From contig NZ_JAFBGA010000023.1 of NCBI RefSeq assembly GCF_016909575.1, positions 23,327 to 87,326 on the forward strand: a stretch of DNA of 64,000 bases, given 5' to 3'. The stretch is from Streptomyces sp. HB132. Its GTDB lineage: Bacteria > Actinomycetota > Actinomycetes > Streptomycetales > Streptomycetaceae. This document shows, one piece after another, positions 34,804 to 44,128 of this stretch. The notes below the pieces were generated by a model, which saw nothing but the letters and a program-made list of their open reading frames with translations, was not told the DNA's origin and did not search any database. The translations under genes were made by a program, and so were the position numbers. The stretch's first letter is position 1. Each line of letters starts with the position of its first letter.

Positions 34804-37206
34804 ATGGCAATCCACCCCGCCCCGCAGGCCCGCCGGGCCGACACACCCCCCGCCGTCGACGGCCCGTGGCGCGATGCTTCGCTCAGCCCCGAGGTGAGGG
34901 TGGCCGACCTGGCCGCCCGGATGACACTCGAGGAGAAGGCCGCCCAGCTGTACGGAATCTGGGTGGGTGCCGACGCGGAGGGCGACGGAGTCGCGCCGCA
35001 CCAGAACGACATGGTCGACCCGGTCGACTTCGAGGACATCACCACCCGCGGACTCGGCCAGCTCACCCGGCCGTTCGGCACCGCCCCGGTGGATCCGGGC
35101 ATCGGCGCCGTGTCGTTGGCCAGGGCCCAGGCCAGGATCGCCGGAGCGGGCCGGTTCGGTATCCCGGCGCTGGCCCACGAGGAGTGCCTGGCCGGCTTCA
35201 CCGCCTGGGGTGCCACCGCATATCCGGTGCCGCTCGCCTGGGGCGCGGCCTGGGACCCGGAGCTGGTCACCGAGATGGCGTACCGGATCGGCAGTGACAT
35301 GCGGTCCGTCGGTGTCCACCAGGGCCTCGCCCCGGTACTGGACGTGGTCCGGGACCTGCGCTGGGGCCGTGTCGAGGAGACCATCGGCGAGGATCCCTAC
35401 CTGGTCGCGACCATCGGTACGGCGTACGTCCGGGGCCTGGAGTCCTCCGGGATCGTCGCCACGCTCAAACACTTCGCGGGCTACTCCGCCTCGGCCGGTG
35501 CCCGCAACCTCTCGCCGGTACGGGCCGGTGCCCGGGAGATGGCCGACGTCATCCTGCCGCCGTTCGAGATGGCGGTCCGTGAGGGCGGCCCCCGCTCGGT
35601 GATGCACTCGTACGCCGAGATCGACGGAGTCCCTGCCGCCGCCGACCCGACGCTGCTGACCGGACTCCTCAGGGACACCTGGGGGTTCACCGGCACGGTC
35701 GTCGCCGACTACTTCGGCATCGGCTTCCTGGAGAACCTCCACAGGGTGGCCGCGGGCCGCGGCGACGCCGCCCGACTGGCTCTGACGGCCGGCGTCGACG
35801 TGGAGCTGCCCACCGTGCGCTGCTACGGGGACGAGCTGGTCGCCGCAGTACGCGACGGCCTCGTGGCCGAGGAACTGGTGGACCGTGCCCTGCACAGGGT
35901 CCTGCTGCAGAAGTGCGAGCTCGGCCTGCTCGATCCGGACCGGCAGGGAATGCCCACCGCCCTGCTGGGGGTGGATCCGGAACAGGCGCGCGGCACGGTG
36001 AATCTGGACCTGCCGCAGAACCGTGCGCTGGCCCGGCTGCTCGCCGAGCGGTCCTGCGTGCTGCTGGCCAATCCCGAGGCGGCCCTTCCGCTGAGCGGCA
36101 CCGGACGCATCGCGGTCGTGGGGCCCCGCGCCGACGACCCGCTGGCCATGCTCGGCTGCTACTCCTTCCCGAGTCACGTCGGGGTGATGCACCCGAAGAC
36201 GCCCATGGGCATCGAGGTGCCGACGGTGCTGGAGGCGCTCCGTGAGGAGTTCCCCACTGCGGCCGTCGACCACGCGCAGGGCTGCGACGTGGACGGGACG
36301 GACGCCGATGGCATCGCGGGCGCCGCCGCCCTGGCGGCCGGGGCGGACGTCTGTGTGGCCGTCCTCGGTGACCGGGCCGGGCTGTTCGGCCGCGGCACCT
36401 CCGGCGAGGGCTGCGACGCGGCAGACCTCGCGCTGCCCGGTCTCCAGGGTGAGCTCCTGGACGCGCTGCTCGCGACCGGCACCCCGGTGGTACTCGTGCT
36501 GCTGACGGGACGTACGTACGCGCTCGGCGGGCGGGCGGACCGGTTGGCCGGCTGCGTGCAGGCGTTCTTCCCGGGTGAGGAGGGCGGACCGGCGCTCGCG
36601 GGTGTGCTCTCGGGGCGGGTCAACCCCTCCGGGCGCCTGCCGCTGGGCGTGCCCAACGGCCCGGGCGGTCAGCCGTGGACCTATCTGCAGCCGCCGCTCG
36701 GCCGGGCCAACGGGGTCAGCAACCTGGACCCGACCCCGCTCTACCCCTTCGGACACGGGCTCTCGTACACCTCGTTCGTCTGGGAGGCGGGCGACGACGT
36801 GGCCGCCGAACTCCCCACCGACGGCGAGACCGACCTCGCCATCACGGTCCGCAACACCGGGGACCGCGACGGGGCCGAAGTGGTCCAGCTCTACGTCCAC
36901 GATCCGGTCGCCCAGACCACGCGCCCCGAGGCCCGGCTGATCGGATACGCCCGGGTGCCGCTCGCCGCCGGGGAGTCCCGCAGGGTCGGCTTCCGCTTCC
37001 ACCCCGACCTGGTCTCCTTCACCGGGGCGGGCGGGCGGCGGATCGTCGAGCCCGGCGATCTCGAGCTGCGCTTCGCCACGTCCAGCGACGTGGCGGACGT
37101 GAAACACACCGTGCGGCTGCGTCTCACCGGACCTGAGCGCACCGTCGACCACCGGCGGCACATGGTGTGCGCTCCGTCGCTCGGCGCGCCCCTCACATCG
37201 AAGTGA
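34804..37206 (+). CDS. Glycoside hydrolase family 3 enzyme (BxlA-like beta-xylosidase/beta-glucosidase)
   Basis: 800 residues, the usual size for GH3 with a C-terminal fibronectin-like domain. The (alpha/beta)8 domain holds the nucleophile Asp302 in VVADYFGIGF and the substrate-binding KHFAGYSAS. The alpha/beta sandwich follows (ERSCVLLANPEAALPL), and PLYPFGHGLSYTSF leads into the Fn3-like end. There is no signal peptide, so it cleaves the imported disaccharide inside the cell. In the S. thermoviolaceus bxl locus the last gene is an intracellular GH3 beta-xylosidase. The ATG at 34804 has GAGAGGA upstream; an ATG at 34783 is possible. Confidence 0.9.
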   Translation: MAIHPAPQARRADTPPAVDGPWRDASLSPEVRVADLAARMTLEEKAAQLYGIWVGADAEGDGVAPHQNDMVDPVDFEDITTRGLGQLTRPFGTAPVDPGIGAVSLARAQARIAGAGRFGIPALAHEECLAGFTAWGATAYPVPLAWGAAWDPELVTEMAYRIGSDMRSVGVHQGLAPVLDVVRDLRWGRVEETIGEDPYLVATIGTAYVRGLESSGIVATLKHFAGYSASAGARNLSPVRAGAREMADVILPPFEMAVREGGPRSVMHSYAEIDGVPAAADPTLLTGLLRDTWGFTGTVVADYFGIGFLENLHRVAAGRGDAARLALTAGVDVELPTVRCYGDELVAAVRDGLVAEELVDRALHRVLLQKCELGLLDPDRQGMPTALLGVDPEQARGTVNLDLPQNRALARLLAERSCVLLANPEAALPLSGTGRIAVVGPRADDPLAMLGCYSFPSHVGVMHPKTPMGIEVPTVLEALREEFPTAAVDHAQGCDVDGTDADGIAGAAALAAGADVCVAVLGDRAGLFGRGTSGEGCDAADLALPGLQGELLDALLATGTPVVLVLLTGRTYALGGRADRLAGCVQAFFPGEEGGPALAGVLSGRVNPSGRLPLGVPNGPGGQPWTYLQPPLGRANGVSNLDPTPLYPFGHGLSYTSFVWEAGDDVAAELPTDGETDLAITVRNTGDRDGAEVVQLYVHDPVAQTTRPEARLIGYARVPLAAGESRRVGFRFHPDLVSFTGAGGRRIVEPGDLELRFATSSDVADVKHTVRLRLTGPERTVDHRRHMVCAPSLGAPLTSK

Positions 37207-37548
37207 CGCCGCCCGGGGGCCGCGGCCCCCGGGCACCTCGGCCCCGCGCTCCCGTCCACGTGCGCGGGGCCGGCTTCGAAACTTTCGAAGGCCGCCCCTG
37301 CCCGATCGCTCCCCGTCCGTGTCCGTACGCACACCGGCCGGTCGAGCCGGCAAGGGAACGGCACCGACCGCACCGGCACCGCGCGTGGACCGGCCCGGCA
37401 GGCACGCACGCCGTGGAATTCCGGATGGCCGGTCCGACCGTGGTACTCCAGAACCTCATGGTGGACACCGGCGGCATCGGGCCCAGCGGCCCTCCCGCCG
37501 GACAGTCTCCGGCCGAGCTGACCGGAGCGGGACGAGGAGGCGGCAGTG
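37207..37548. other. About 340-bp intergenic stretch with a 17-bp palindrome
   Basis: No gene recognised. It carries an operator-like palindrome at its left end and a GGAGG ribosome site for the next gene at its right end. Confidence 0.45.
37274..37290. promoter_or_regulatory. Perfect operator-like palindrome CTTCGAAACTTTCGAAG
   Basis: Eight-base arms around one central base, 68 bp after the GH3 stop. Its core CGAAACTTTCG differs from the CGAAACATTCG site in front of the operon at one position, so it is probably bound by the same LacI protein. It could control the next transcript or act as an auxiliary operator. Confidence 0.55.
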
Positions 37549-37953
37549 ATGAGCATCGAGATCCGGGACACCGAGGGACGCGGTGCGGCGCTGGAAGTGG
37601 CCCCCGGGGGTGCGGACGGGCCCGACCAGGTCGCGATCCGGATCGGGGACACCTCCGCGCACGCCTCCTGGACCTGCACTCCCGCGGCGGCCAGGGAACT
37701 GGCCGCCGCGCTCGTCGCGGTGGCCACCGAAGCGGAGAACGCGCGATCGGCGGAGCCCGTCACCGTCAAGGCGCGTGAGCTGCTGCGCGGCGACGTACGG
37801 GACGTGGACAGGCTCATGACGGTGGAGTCCGTCAGGACCGACGGGGAGAACGTCCAGGTGACCTGGACATCCGGAAGCGGACGCAGCTGGAGCCAGATGT
37901 ACGCGGCCGACGCCGACATCCGGCTCCGGCGCAGGCTGCGCCAGGGCGGATGA
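37549..37953 (+). CDS. Hypothetical protein, 134 aa
   Basis: Not recognised. Hydrophilic, with no signal peptide or membrane helix. The first half (AIRIGDTSAHASWTCTPAAARELAAALVAVATEAE) looks like strands followed by one amphipathic helix; the second half is mixed. Strong GGAGG 8 nt before the ATG and normal Streptomyces codon bias make it a real gene. An operator-like palindrome lies about 260 bp upstream. Confidence 0.7.
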   Translation: MSIEIRDTEGRGAALEVAPGGADGPDQVAIRIGDTSAHASWTCTPAAARELAAALVAVATEAENARSAEPVTVKARELLRGDVRDVDRLMTVESVRTDGENVQVTWTSGSGRSWSQMYAADADIRLRRRLRQGG

Positions 37954-38052
37954 GGCGGGGCCGCACGCGCGGCTGTTCGGGCGACCCCGCGATCCGCCCG
38001 AACAGCGCCGCCACGCGCCGTGCCGACGCGACTGTGGGTACGCTGAGCGGCG

Positions 38053-38781
38053 ATGTTCACTCCCCAGGGCCCCACGCTGCGCGAACTGGCCGTACAGGCG
38101 TTCTCCTCGACGATGCGCGGATACGACCTGCTCGCCCCGAAGTTCGACCTGACGCCCTACCGGACCCCGGACCGGGTACTCGAAGCCCTCACCGACACGG
38201 TGCGGCCCCTGGGGCCGTTCGAACGGGGCCTGGACGTCTGCTGCGGCACCGGAGCGGGGGTGGGCGTGCTGCGCGGGTTGTGCCAGGAGCGGGTCACCGG
38301 CGTCGACTTCAGCGTCGGCATGCTCGACGTCGCCCGGGCCGCGCACACCGGTGACCCCGGTGGGCCGACGGTGGACTGGGTCCGGGCCGACGCACTGGCG
38401 CTGCCGTTCGAGGGCGCCTTCGACCTGGCCCTGAGCCTCGGTGCGTTCGGCCATTTCCTGCCCAAGGAACGCCCCGAGCTGTTCGACCAGGTGTACGAGG
38501 CGCTGCGGCCCGGCGGACTGTTCGTCTTCCCGGTGGGTGCGCCGCCCGCGGTGGGCTCCCGCGCCTACTGGTCGCTGCTCGGCTTCGACCTGGCCATGCG
38601 GGCGCGCAACGCGCTGTGGCGTCCGCCCTTCGTCATGTACTACCGCACGTTTCCGTTGGCCGACGTGGTGGACGACCTCGTGGGGACCGGATTCACGGTG
38701 CGGTTGCTGCCGATGCGGGAGTTCGGCCGGAGGCCTGACGGCAGCCCTCGCGTCCGGCTCGTGGTGGCCGCGCGTGGATAG
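38053..38781 (+). CDS. Class I SAM-dependent methyltransferase
   Basis: 242 residues. The SAM-binding motif I is LDVCCGTGAGVG, followed by VTGVDFSVGMLDVA (motif II region) and ALALPFEGAFDLALSLGAFGHF (motif IV/V), then LFDQVYEALRPGGLFVFPVG. This is the Methyltransf_11/25 pattern of small-molecule methyltransferases; the substrate is unknown. It is not linked to a pathway; an ArsR-type regulator follows 51 bp later. Confidence 0.87.
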   Translation: MFTPQGPTLRELAVQAFSSTMRGYDLLAPKFDLTPYRTPDRVLEALTDTVRPLGPFERGLDVCCGTGAGVGVLRGLCQERVTGVDFSVGMLDVARAAHTGDPGGPTVDWVRADALALPFEGAFDLALSLGAFGHFLPKERPELFDQVYEALRPGGLFVFPVGAPPAVGSRAYWSLLGFDLAMRARNALWRPPFVMYYRTFPLADVVDDLVGTGFTVRLLPMREFGRRPDGSPRVRLVVAARG

Positions 38782-38832
38782 GTCCACGACGCCTCTCGTA
38801 GACTGATGGCCCCTGTGCGAAGTGGAGCCACC

Positions 38833-39180
38833 GTGACGACGAACGCCGCCCGTGTGCTCGCACACCCCTCGCGGGACGAGATCCGCGTCGAGGGCGTTCT
38901 CCATGCGCTGTCGGATCCGATCAGGCTCCGCATCGTGCGCCAACTGGCGGCCGGGGCCGACGAGCAGGCATGCTCCCGCTTCGATCTCCCGGTGTCCAAG
39001 TCCACCACCACGCACCACTTCAAGGTGCTCCGTGAGAACGGCGTGATCGCCCAGTTCTACCGAGGCACGGCCAAGCTGAGCTCCGTGCGGACGGATGACC
39101 TGGACGCCCTCTTCCCCGGCCTGCTGGACAGCGTTCTCGGCGGTGCGGACCTGCAGGCCGAGCGCCTCCGCCAGGTCTGA
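38833..39180 (+). CDS. ArsR-type winged-helix transcriptional regulator
   Basis: 115 residues. HALSDPIRLRIVRQLAAG is the standard start of the ArsR/HTH_20 domain, and VSKSTTTHHFKVLRENGVI is the recognition helix. No cysteine metal site of the ArsR/SmtB type is evident (one Cys, ACSRF), so it may sense something other than a metal. The GTG has GGAG 5 nt upstream; an ATG nine codons earlier is an alternative. A perfect terminator follows. Confidence 0.85.
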   Translation: MTTNAARVLAHPSRDEIRVEGVLHALSDPIRLRIVRQLAAGADEQACSRFDLPVSKSTTTHHFKVLRENGVIAQFYRGTAKLSSVRTDDLDALFPGLLDSVLGGADLQAERLRQV

Positions 39181-39251
39181 CGCGTTCCCGCCGCCGCCCG
39201 GCAGGGCACATTTATCTCATTGACCCGTGGGCGGCGCGGGGAGATGCTTGA

Positions 39252-39292
39252 GCCCTGATTCCGGCGATGCGGGGGATCGCCGGAATCAGGGC
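39252..39292. terminator. Terminator after the ArsR gene
   Basis: A perfect 17-bp stem (GCCCTGATTCCGGCGAT and its complement) with a 7-nt loop. It lies between the plus-strand ArsR gene and the converging small minus-strand gene. Confidence 0.87.
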
Positions 39293-39312
39293 CAGGACCT
39301 CGCGTGGGTATC

Positions 39313-39486
39313 TCAGACGGCCGGGCGCACGCTCGTACCCGAGGCCGTGGCCCACTCCACCAGCAGGCGCTGGTACTCCGTCTCGTCGTCCGCGGACAGG
39401 AGTCCGCCCGCCCGCTGCCACAGGGTGCGGATCTCTTCGTTGACCACGGATGCGGGGCGCACGGCGACGGACGGGTTCGGGGACAT
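39313..39486 (-). CDS. Small conserved-type protein, 57 aa
   Basis: The product (MSPNPSVAVRPASVVNEEIR, then a helical stretch ending LLVEWATASG) resembles a small acidic-helix protein commonly found in streptomycetes; its function is unknown. Normal codon bias supports a real gene. It converges on the ArsR terminator. Confidence 0.6.
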   Translation of the reverse strand: MSPNPSVAVRPASVVNEEIRTLWQRAGGLLSADDETEYQRLLVEWATASGTSVRPAV

Positions 39487-39566
39487 GCCCACCAAGCTAG
39501 ACCCCGGCGGGGCGCTCGTACCCCCTCAGAGGCAGGGACATCCCTCACACCTCCTCCCGGAATTCT

Positions 39567-40292
39567 TCACGAGCGGACCCCGTCGGTCCGCTCCTCGGCA
39601 CGTTTCAGCAGGTCGAGCGCCCGTAGCCCGTCCGGCCGCTCCGCCACCGGCAGGTGGTCGACGAAACGCACCTCACAGCCCAGGGCTGCCGCGCCGCCGT
39701 CGGCGTGGCGGTCGTCCCCGACCATGACCACGTCCGCGGGATCGCACTCCAGCAGCGCGCACGCCGTACGGAACAGGCGCGGATCCGGCTTGGCGACGCC
39801 GTGCTCGTAGGACAGGACGTAGGCGTCGACCAGCTCGTCCAGGCCGTGCGCGCGGAAGACGGGGCGCAGGTCCCAGCCGATGTTGCTCACGACACCGACC
39901 GCTGTTCCGTCACGCCGCAGCCCACGGAGCACGTCCTCGGCATCGGGGTACGGCTGCCAGGCGGCGGGACTCATGTGGCGGTCGTACAGATCGTCGTACA
40001 GGCCCGGGTCGGGAAGGGCCGCCTCGCGGGCCAGACCCGTGTACGCCTCCCTGTGCAGCGGCGCGCTGCCGTCGCGCGCGTCCCACGCGGTGGCCAGTGA
40101 CGGCGGAATCCGCTCCGGCTGCGGGCCGCCGGGCAACGCCCCGGCCTTCGTCAGGTCCCGCGCGTAGCGTTCGAAGTCGGTCTGCTCCACGACTGTGCCC
40201 CGCGCGTCGAGGACGGCCCGCAGCCAGGCGTCGACGGATTCGATGCGGAAGAGGGTCCCGGAGAAGTCGAAAAGTACGCCCTTGGTCTTCAT
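39567..40292 (-). CDS. HAD family hydrolase
   Basis: 241 residues. Motif I is LFDFSGTLF, with the nucleophile Asp9 kept but the usual second aspartate replaced by serine. Motif II is GVVSNIG, motif III is the lysine in YEHGVAKPDPRLF, and motif IV is VVMVGDDRHAD. The helical cap (about 17-100) is of the class I type. It is probably a phosphatase of a small metabolite; the Ser in motif I may reduce ordinary phosphatase turnover. Two in-frame ATG codons lie 12 bp apart; the inner one is used here. Confidence 0.85.
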   Translation of the reverse strand: MKTKGVLFDFSGTLFRIESVDAWLRAVLDARGTVVEQTDFERYARDLTKAGALPGGPQPERIPPSLATAWDARDGSAPLHREAYTGLAREAALPDPGLYDDLYDRHMSPAAWQPYPDAEDVLRGLRRDGTAVGVVSNIGWDLRPVFRAHGLDELVDAYVLSYEHGVAKPDPRLFRTACALLECDPADVVMVGDDRHADGGAAALGCEVRFVDHLPVAERPDGLRALDLLKRAEERTDGVRS

Positions 40293-40323
40293 GGAGACGA
40301 TCATCCTCGTTCCCGGTGAGGGC

Positions 40324-41028
40324 CTACAAGGGGGAGCCCTCGTCACAGGCCTGCCGACGGAGGCGCCGGGTGTACGCGGTGTGTCCGGCCACGGAGAGCG
40401 TGACCACCGTTCCTCCCAGCAGGACCCCGCCCACCACGTCACTCAGCCAGTGAACGCCCAGGTAGACCCGCGTGAAGGCCACTCCGGCCACCGAGACCAG
40501 GGCGATCACCGCCGAACCCCACCACAGCGCCGGCGGCGCGTCGTGCAGGCGCAGCAGCCACACGAGGAGCCCGCAGGTCACCGCCGCGGTCATCACATGA
40601 CCCGAGGGGAAGGCGGCGTAGTGCGCCGAGTCCACCGGGTCGAGCCACTGCGGACGTTCCCGGCCCACAGCGGCCTTCAGGCCCTGCTGTACGAGCGTGG
40701 CGAGCAGGCTGGTCGCGGCGACCCACCCGGCGAGCAGCCGTGAGCCGCGCCACCACAGGGCGATCACCACGACGGCGGTCAGCACGCGCATCGTCCATGG
40801 GTCCCACACCCAGTCCGTCAGCACCCGGTTGGCGTGGACCAGTGTCGGTTCGGTCACCGCCCTGCGGTGCAGCGCCTCGGCCACCGTGGTGTCCAGCGAC
40901 ATCAGGGGTGACCAGCGCACCGAGACCAGCACCAGGAGAACGGCGGACAGCGACGCGAACACGAGGCCCGAGGCCAGGAAGGGCAGCCGGGTGGCACGCG
41001 CAGGAGGAGGAAGAGGAGGGGGACACAT
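40324..41028 (-). CDS. PAP2 family membrane phosphatase
   Basis: 234 residues, about five membrane helices. The three phosphatase motifs are present: KAAVGRERP, PSGH and RVYLGVHWLSDV. Such enzymes dephosphorylate lipid phosphates (phosphatidic acid, undecaprenyl pyrophosphate or similar) at the outer face of the membrane. The ATG at 41028 has AACGAGGAT upstream, the same ribosome-site wording as the HAD gene 30 bp downstream, with which it may form an operon. Confidence 0.9.
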   Translation of the reverse strand: MCPPPLPPPARATRLPFLASGLVFASLSAVLLVLVSVRWSPLMSLDTTVAEALHRRAVTEPTLVHANRVLTDWVWDPWTMRVLTAVVVIALWWRGSRLLAGWVAATSLLATLVQQGLKAAVGRERPQWLDPVDSAHYAAFPSGHVMTAAVTCGLLVWLLRLHDAPPALWWGSAVIALVSVAGVAFTRVYLGVHWLSDVVGGVLLGGTVVTLSVAGHTAYTRRLRRQACDEGSPL

Positions 41029-41061
41029 GGGACGATCCTCGTTCATGATCCGCGCGTGAGG

Positions 41062-41997
41062 CTATCCCAGGGCGCGGAGTCCGGGGACGAAAGCCACCAG
41101 CAGCGGTACGGCGGGCACCAGCGCGGCGGCGGCCGTCAGTCGCAGCCGGCGGCCCGCCGTGAGCCGTTCCACCGGGGCGAGCAAACGGTTCACCCTGAGC
41201 GGGACATGGGCGCCGGACGACGGTGCCGGGCCGAACACCCCGCGATCCTCGTTGAGTTCGACGAGGGCGAGGGCGATCGTGAGGCGTCCGAAGCGCCGCG
41301 AGGCCACGTCGTCCGCGGCCAGTTCGACGAGGCGGTGCATCTCGTCGCGGAAAGCGGCGAACACGGGTACCTGGGGGAACCCGGTCGCCAGCGCGTCCGA
41401 GCAGTGCAGGAGCCAGTCGTGGCGGGCCTGCGCATGACCCTGCTCGTGGGCCAGTACGGCATTGAGCTGACGTCCCTTCAACCGCCCGAGTGCCGCGGTG
41501 GTGACGACCAGTTGGGGAGCGGACCCCGGCAGCCACCACGCGTCGGGCCGTTCCCCCTCCAGCACCACGAGGCGCCCGCTGCCGGGTTCCTCGCCCGGCA
41601 TCAGCGGGGAGCGGACCAGTAGTTCGTTGCGCCGCATCCTGCGGCGGACGCCGGCCCGGTGGATCTCCCGCACGAGCATGGCGGCGCTCCACACCCCGGC
41701 GAGCGCAAGCAGGACCGCGATGACGGCCGACCACGGCCCGTACGCGCCCAGGGCGTACGCCTCGACCACGGCGTGCGGGGCGGGTGCGAAGACATGGCCG
41801 CGGACGGCCTGCCAGGCGGCGGCCGCGCTGAACGTCATGGAGAGCCCGAACGACAACAGGACGCCCGCGACCACGCACTGCCAGACCCACAGGGCCACGA
41901 CCGGCTCACGCTCCGGCCACCGGGCCCTGGCCATCAGGCCTGGGGCCAGGACGGCAGCCAGTGCACCGAGCAGCAGCAGCGCGAGGGAGACCAACAT
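41062..41997 (-). CDS. M56 family (BlaR1-like) membrane metallopeptidase
   Basis: 311 residues: about three N-terminal membrane helices, then a zinc-peptidase domain with HEQGH at about 185-189 and a downstream ELAADD that gives the third ligand, and a final C-terminal helix. In streptomycetes such proteins usually pair with a BlaI-type repressor; none is seen on either side. The DUF5134 protein upstream is its usual kind of neighbour. Physiological substrate unknown. Confidence 0.88.
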   Translation of the reverse strand: MLVSLALLLLGALAAVLAPGLMARARWPEREPVVALWVWQCVVAGVLLSFGLSMTFSAAAAWQAVRGHVFAPAPHAVVEAYALGAYGPWSAVIAVLLALAGVWSAAMLVREIHRAGVRRRMRRNELLVRSPLMPGEEPGSGRLVVLEGERPDAWWLPGSAPQLVVTTAALGRLKGRQLNAVLAHEQGHAQARHDWLLHCSDALATGFPQVPVFAAFRDEMHRLVELAADDVASRRFGRLTIALALVELNEDRGVFGPAPSSGAHVPLRVNRLLAPVERLTAGRRLRLTAAAALVPAVPLLVAFVPGLRALG

Positions 41998-42084
41998 GGG
42001 CGTCAGCCTATGAGTGCCGCGGTATCCACGGGTATGGCCGCGAGCGCCAAGTGACGTACGACACGGGGCGCGGGGTCTGCTGTC

Positions 42085-42660
42085 TCACAATGTGAGCAGC
42101 ATGGCGAACATGGCCATCCCCATCGTCAGTCTGCACGCCAGGGCCAGCTCCGGGCGCGCACCCCAGGCCGGGTCCGTCACGCCGGGTCCGACGCCGTCCG
42201 CGGAGGCGCCGACCGGTGTGGGAGCAGGTATCAGCCGTCCCGCCGAGCGCAGAACGTAGAGGGCGTAGTAGACGAGCAGGGCTCCCGTCAGCACGGGGAC
42301 GCCCCCGGCCGTCGACGCGTGCGCCAGGTGGCCGCTGCCCGCGTGGGCGGCCCCCGGTGCCATGGCCACGGCCATGTACACCATGGCCAGCGAGCCGACC
42401 AGGTGATGCAGGTGGTGGCCGCCGCCCCTGGCGCGCACGAGCGCGTGCAGCGAGGCGGCGCCGAACACCACCGCGTACACCACCCACATCCACTCGGGGA
42501 GCGTGACCAGGGCCGGGGGCACCGCCATCACCGCCATCCCGAACCCCATGAGCGCCTCGGCGCGGGCCGGTCCGCGCTCCCGTTCCGTACCGTCCCGGGT
42601 ACGCAGCAGGCAGTACGCCCCTGTTGCTCCGCACAACGCCATGAGCAGCCAGCCGGACAT
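42085..42660 (-). CDS. DUF5134 family membrane protein
   Basis: 191 residues with about five membrane helices and a histidine-rich loop (GGGHHLHHLVGS, then AAHAGSGHLAHAS). The pattern fits DUF5134, an actinobacterial integral membrane family of unknown function. The histidine and methionine content (MAMFAMLLTL, MGFGMAVMAV) would suit a metal-linked role, but that is a guess. ATG at MSGWLL chosen; an upstream GTG is in frame. Confidence 0.72.
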   Translation of the reverse strand: MSGWLLMALCGATGAYCLLRTRDGTERERGPARAEALMGFGMAVMAVPPALVTLPEWMWVVYAVVFGAASLHALVRARGGGHHLHHLVGSLAMVYMAVAMAPGAAHAGSGHLAHASTAGGVPVLTGALLVYYALYVLRSAGRLIPAPTPVGASADGVGPGVTDPAWGARPELALACRLTMGMAMFAMLLTL

Positions 42661-42850
42661 CGCCGGTCCGTGCACAGTGGACCTCCCCCTACGGCGCGGC
42701 ACGCCGGTGTCGTCCCATCGATGCCCCGTCTCGGCCGCTCCTACCGGGGCGCATTGGGGTACAGGGGCGCGCGCTCGGGGGCCGAGGGGGCGTCCGGGGC
42801 CGGGTTAGTCTCGGGGGAGCACAGTCGGGACACCACCGGAGAAGAGCCAC

Positions 42851-43402
42851 ATGGACATCGCACCGGCCACGGCAGCACGGGCAGAACTGACCTTCCGCGA
42901 CGCCACCGAGGACGATGTGCCGGTCCTGGTACGACTCGTCGAGTCCGCCTACCGGGGCGACGCGAGCCGGGCCGGCTGGACCACGGAGGCGGACATCCTC
43001 CAGGGGCAGCGCACCGACGCCGACGGGGTGCGTGAGGTGCTCGCGGCGCCCTCGGGCCGGGTGCTCGTAGCCGAGCGGGACGGCGAGCCGGTCGCCTGCT
43101 GCCAGCTCGAACACCGCGGGAAGGCCGCGTACTTCGGCATGTTCGCGGTCAGCCCGGGGCTGCAGGGAGCGGGGCTCGGCAAGGTGATCATCGCGGAGGC
43201 GGAGCGCACGGCCCGCGAGGGCTGGGGTGCGAGCGAGATGCACATGACGGTGATCTCCGTGCGCGAGGAGCTGATCGCCTGGTACGAGCGGAGGGGCTAC
43301 CGCCGTACGGGAGAGCTGACGCCCTTCCCGTACGGCGACGAGCGCTTCGGCATCCCGCAGCGCGACGACCTCGCGTTCGAGTTGCTGGTCAAGAACCTGT
43401 AG
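42851..43402 (+). CDS. GNAT family N-acetyltransferase
   Basis: 183 residues. AYFGMFAVSPGLQGAGLGKVIIAEAE holds the acetyl-CoA loop (Q/RxxGxG). The last third (MTVISVREELIAWYERRGY) is the standard end of the fold. The acceptor substrate is unknown. It has its own promoter region, divergent from the DUF5134 gene. Confidence 0.87.
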   Translation: MDIAPATAARAELTFRDATEDDVPVLVRLVESAYRGDASRAGWTTEADILQGQRTDADGVREVLAAPSGRVLVAERDGEPVACCQLEHRGKAAYFGMFAVSPGLQGAGLGKVIIAEAERTAREGWGASEMHMTVISVREELIAWYERRGYRRTGELTPFPYGDERFGIPQRDDLAFELLVKNL

Positions 43403-43444
43403 ACCGCGGGAAGCGGTGGTCCCCGCGTGGGTCCGCCGGGTGCC

Positions 43445-44128
43445 TCAGGCGGTGGAGCGGCCCGCGTGCCGGATCTCGGGACGGTCGGTCGTCGCGCCGT
43501 CCAGGCCCAGCGCACGGGCGAGACGCAGGTGGTCCGGCGTGTTCACCACCCAGCCGATCACCTTCAGGCCTTCCGCGTGCGCCTGCTCGACCACCTCGAG
43601 GGTGAGGCGGCGGATGTTCAGGGCGAGCGTCGCAGCGCCCACCGCCTTCGCCCGGTCCACCACGTCGGCCTCCCAGCGGCTGGCGATGAGCACCGTACGC
43701 ACGCCCGGGACGAGCTGCCCGATCTCGGCGACCGCCTCGTCGTGGAACGAGGACACCTCGACGCGGCCGGCCAGATCGCGTCGCAGCATCACCTCGGCCA
43801 GCGCCCTCGCGGCCGCCACGTCCTTGATCTCGGCCTGGAGGGGCGATCCGATCGCGTCGAGGACCTCCTCGAAGACGGGTACCCGTTCGCCCTGCCCGGC
43901 GTCGAGTTCGCGGAGCTCCGCCATGGTCTTCTCGGCGATCAGCCCCCGCCCGTCCGTCGTGCGGTCCACGGCGGCGTCGTGCATCACGGCGAGCGCGCCG
44001 TCCTTGCTCAGGTGGAGGTCCAGTTCGACGGCGTCCATGCCGGCCTCCTCCGCGTGTGCGAACGAGCGCAGAGTGTTCTCCGGCTCGACACCCATGACCC
44101 CGCGATGACCGATGGTGAGAAAAGTCAA
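43445..44128 (-). CDS. Glycerophosphodiester phosphodiesterase
   Basis: 227 residues of the GDPD TIM barrel. LTIGHRG, VEPENTLRSF and ELDLHLSKDGALAVMHD supply the catalytic histidines (His8 and the one in MHD) and metal ligands. It hydrolyses glycerophosphodiesters to glycerol-3-phosphate and an alcohol. No signal peptide is present. It starts with TTG, supported by AGGAG 5 nt upstream; the frame extends upstream but lacks a better start. Confidence 0.9.
   Translation of the reverse strand: MTFLTIGHRGVMGVEPENTLRSFAHAEEAGMDAVELDLHLSKDGALAVMHDAAVDRTTDGRGLIAEKTMAELRELDAGQGERVPVFEEVLDAIGSPLQAEIKDVAAARALAEVMLRRDLAGRVEVSSFHDEAVAEIGQLVPGVRTVLIASRWEADVVDRAKAVGAATLALNIRRLTLEVVEQAHAEGLKVIGWVVNTPDHLRLARALGLDGATTDRPEIRHAGRSTA

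Noticed and set aside
37549..37953. Assigning the 134-residue protein to the sugar operon
   Set aside because: It is 340 bp beyond the GH3 gene with its own ribosome site and no sugar-related motif; only the nearby palindrome hints at shared control.
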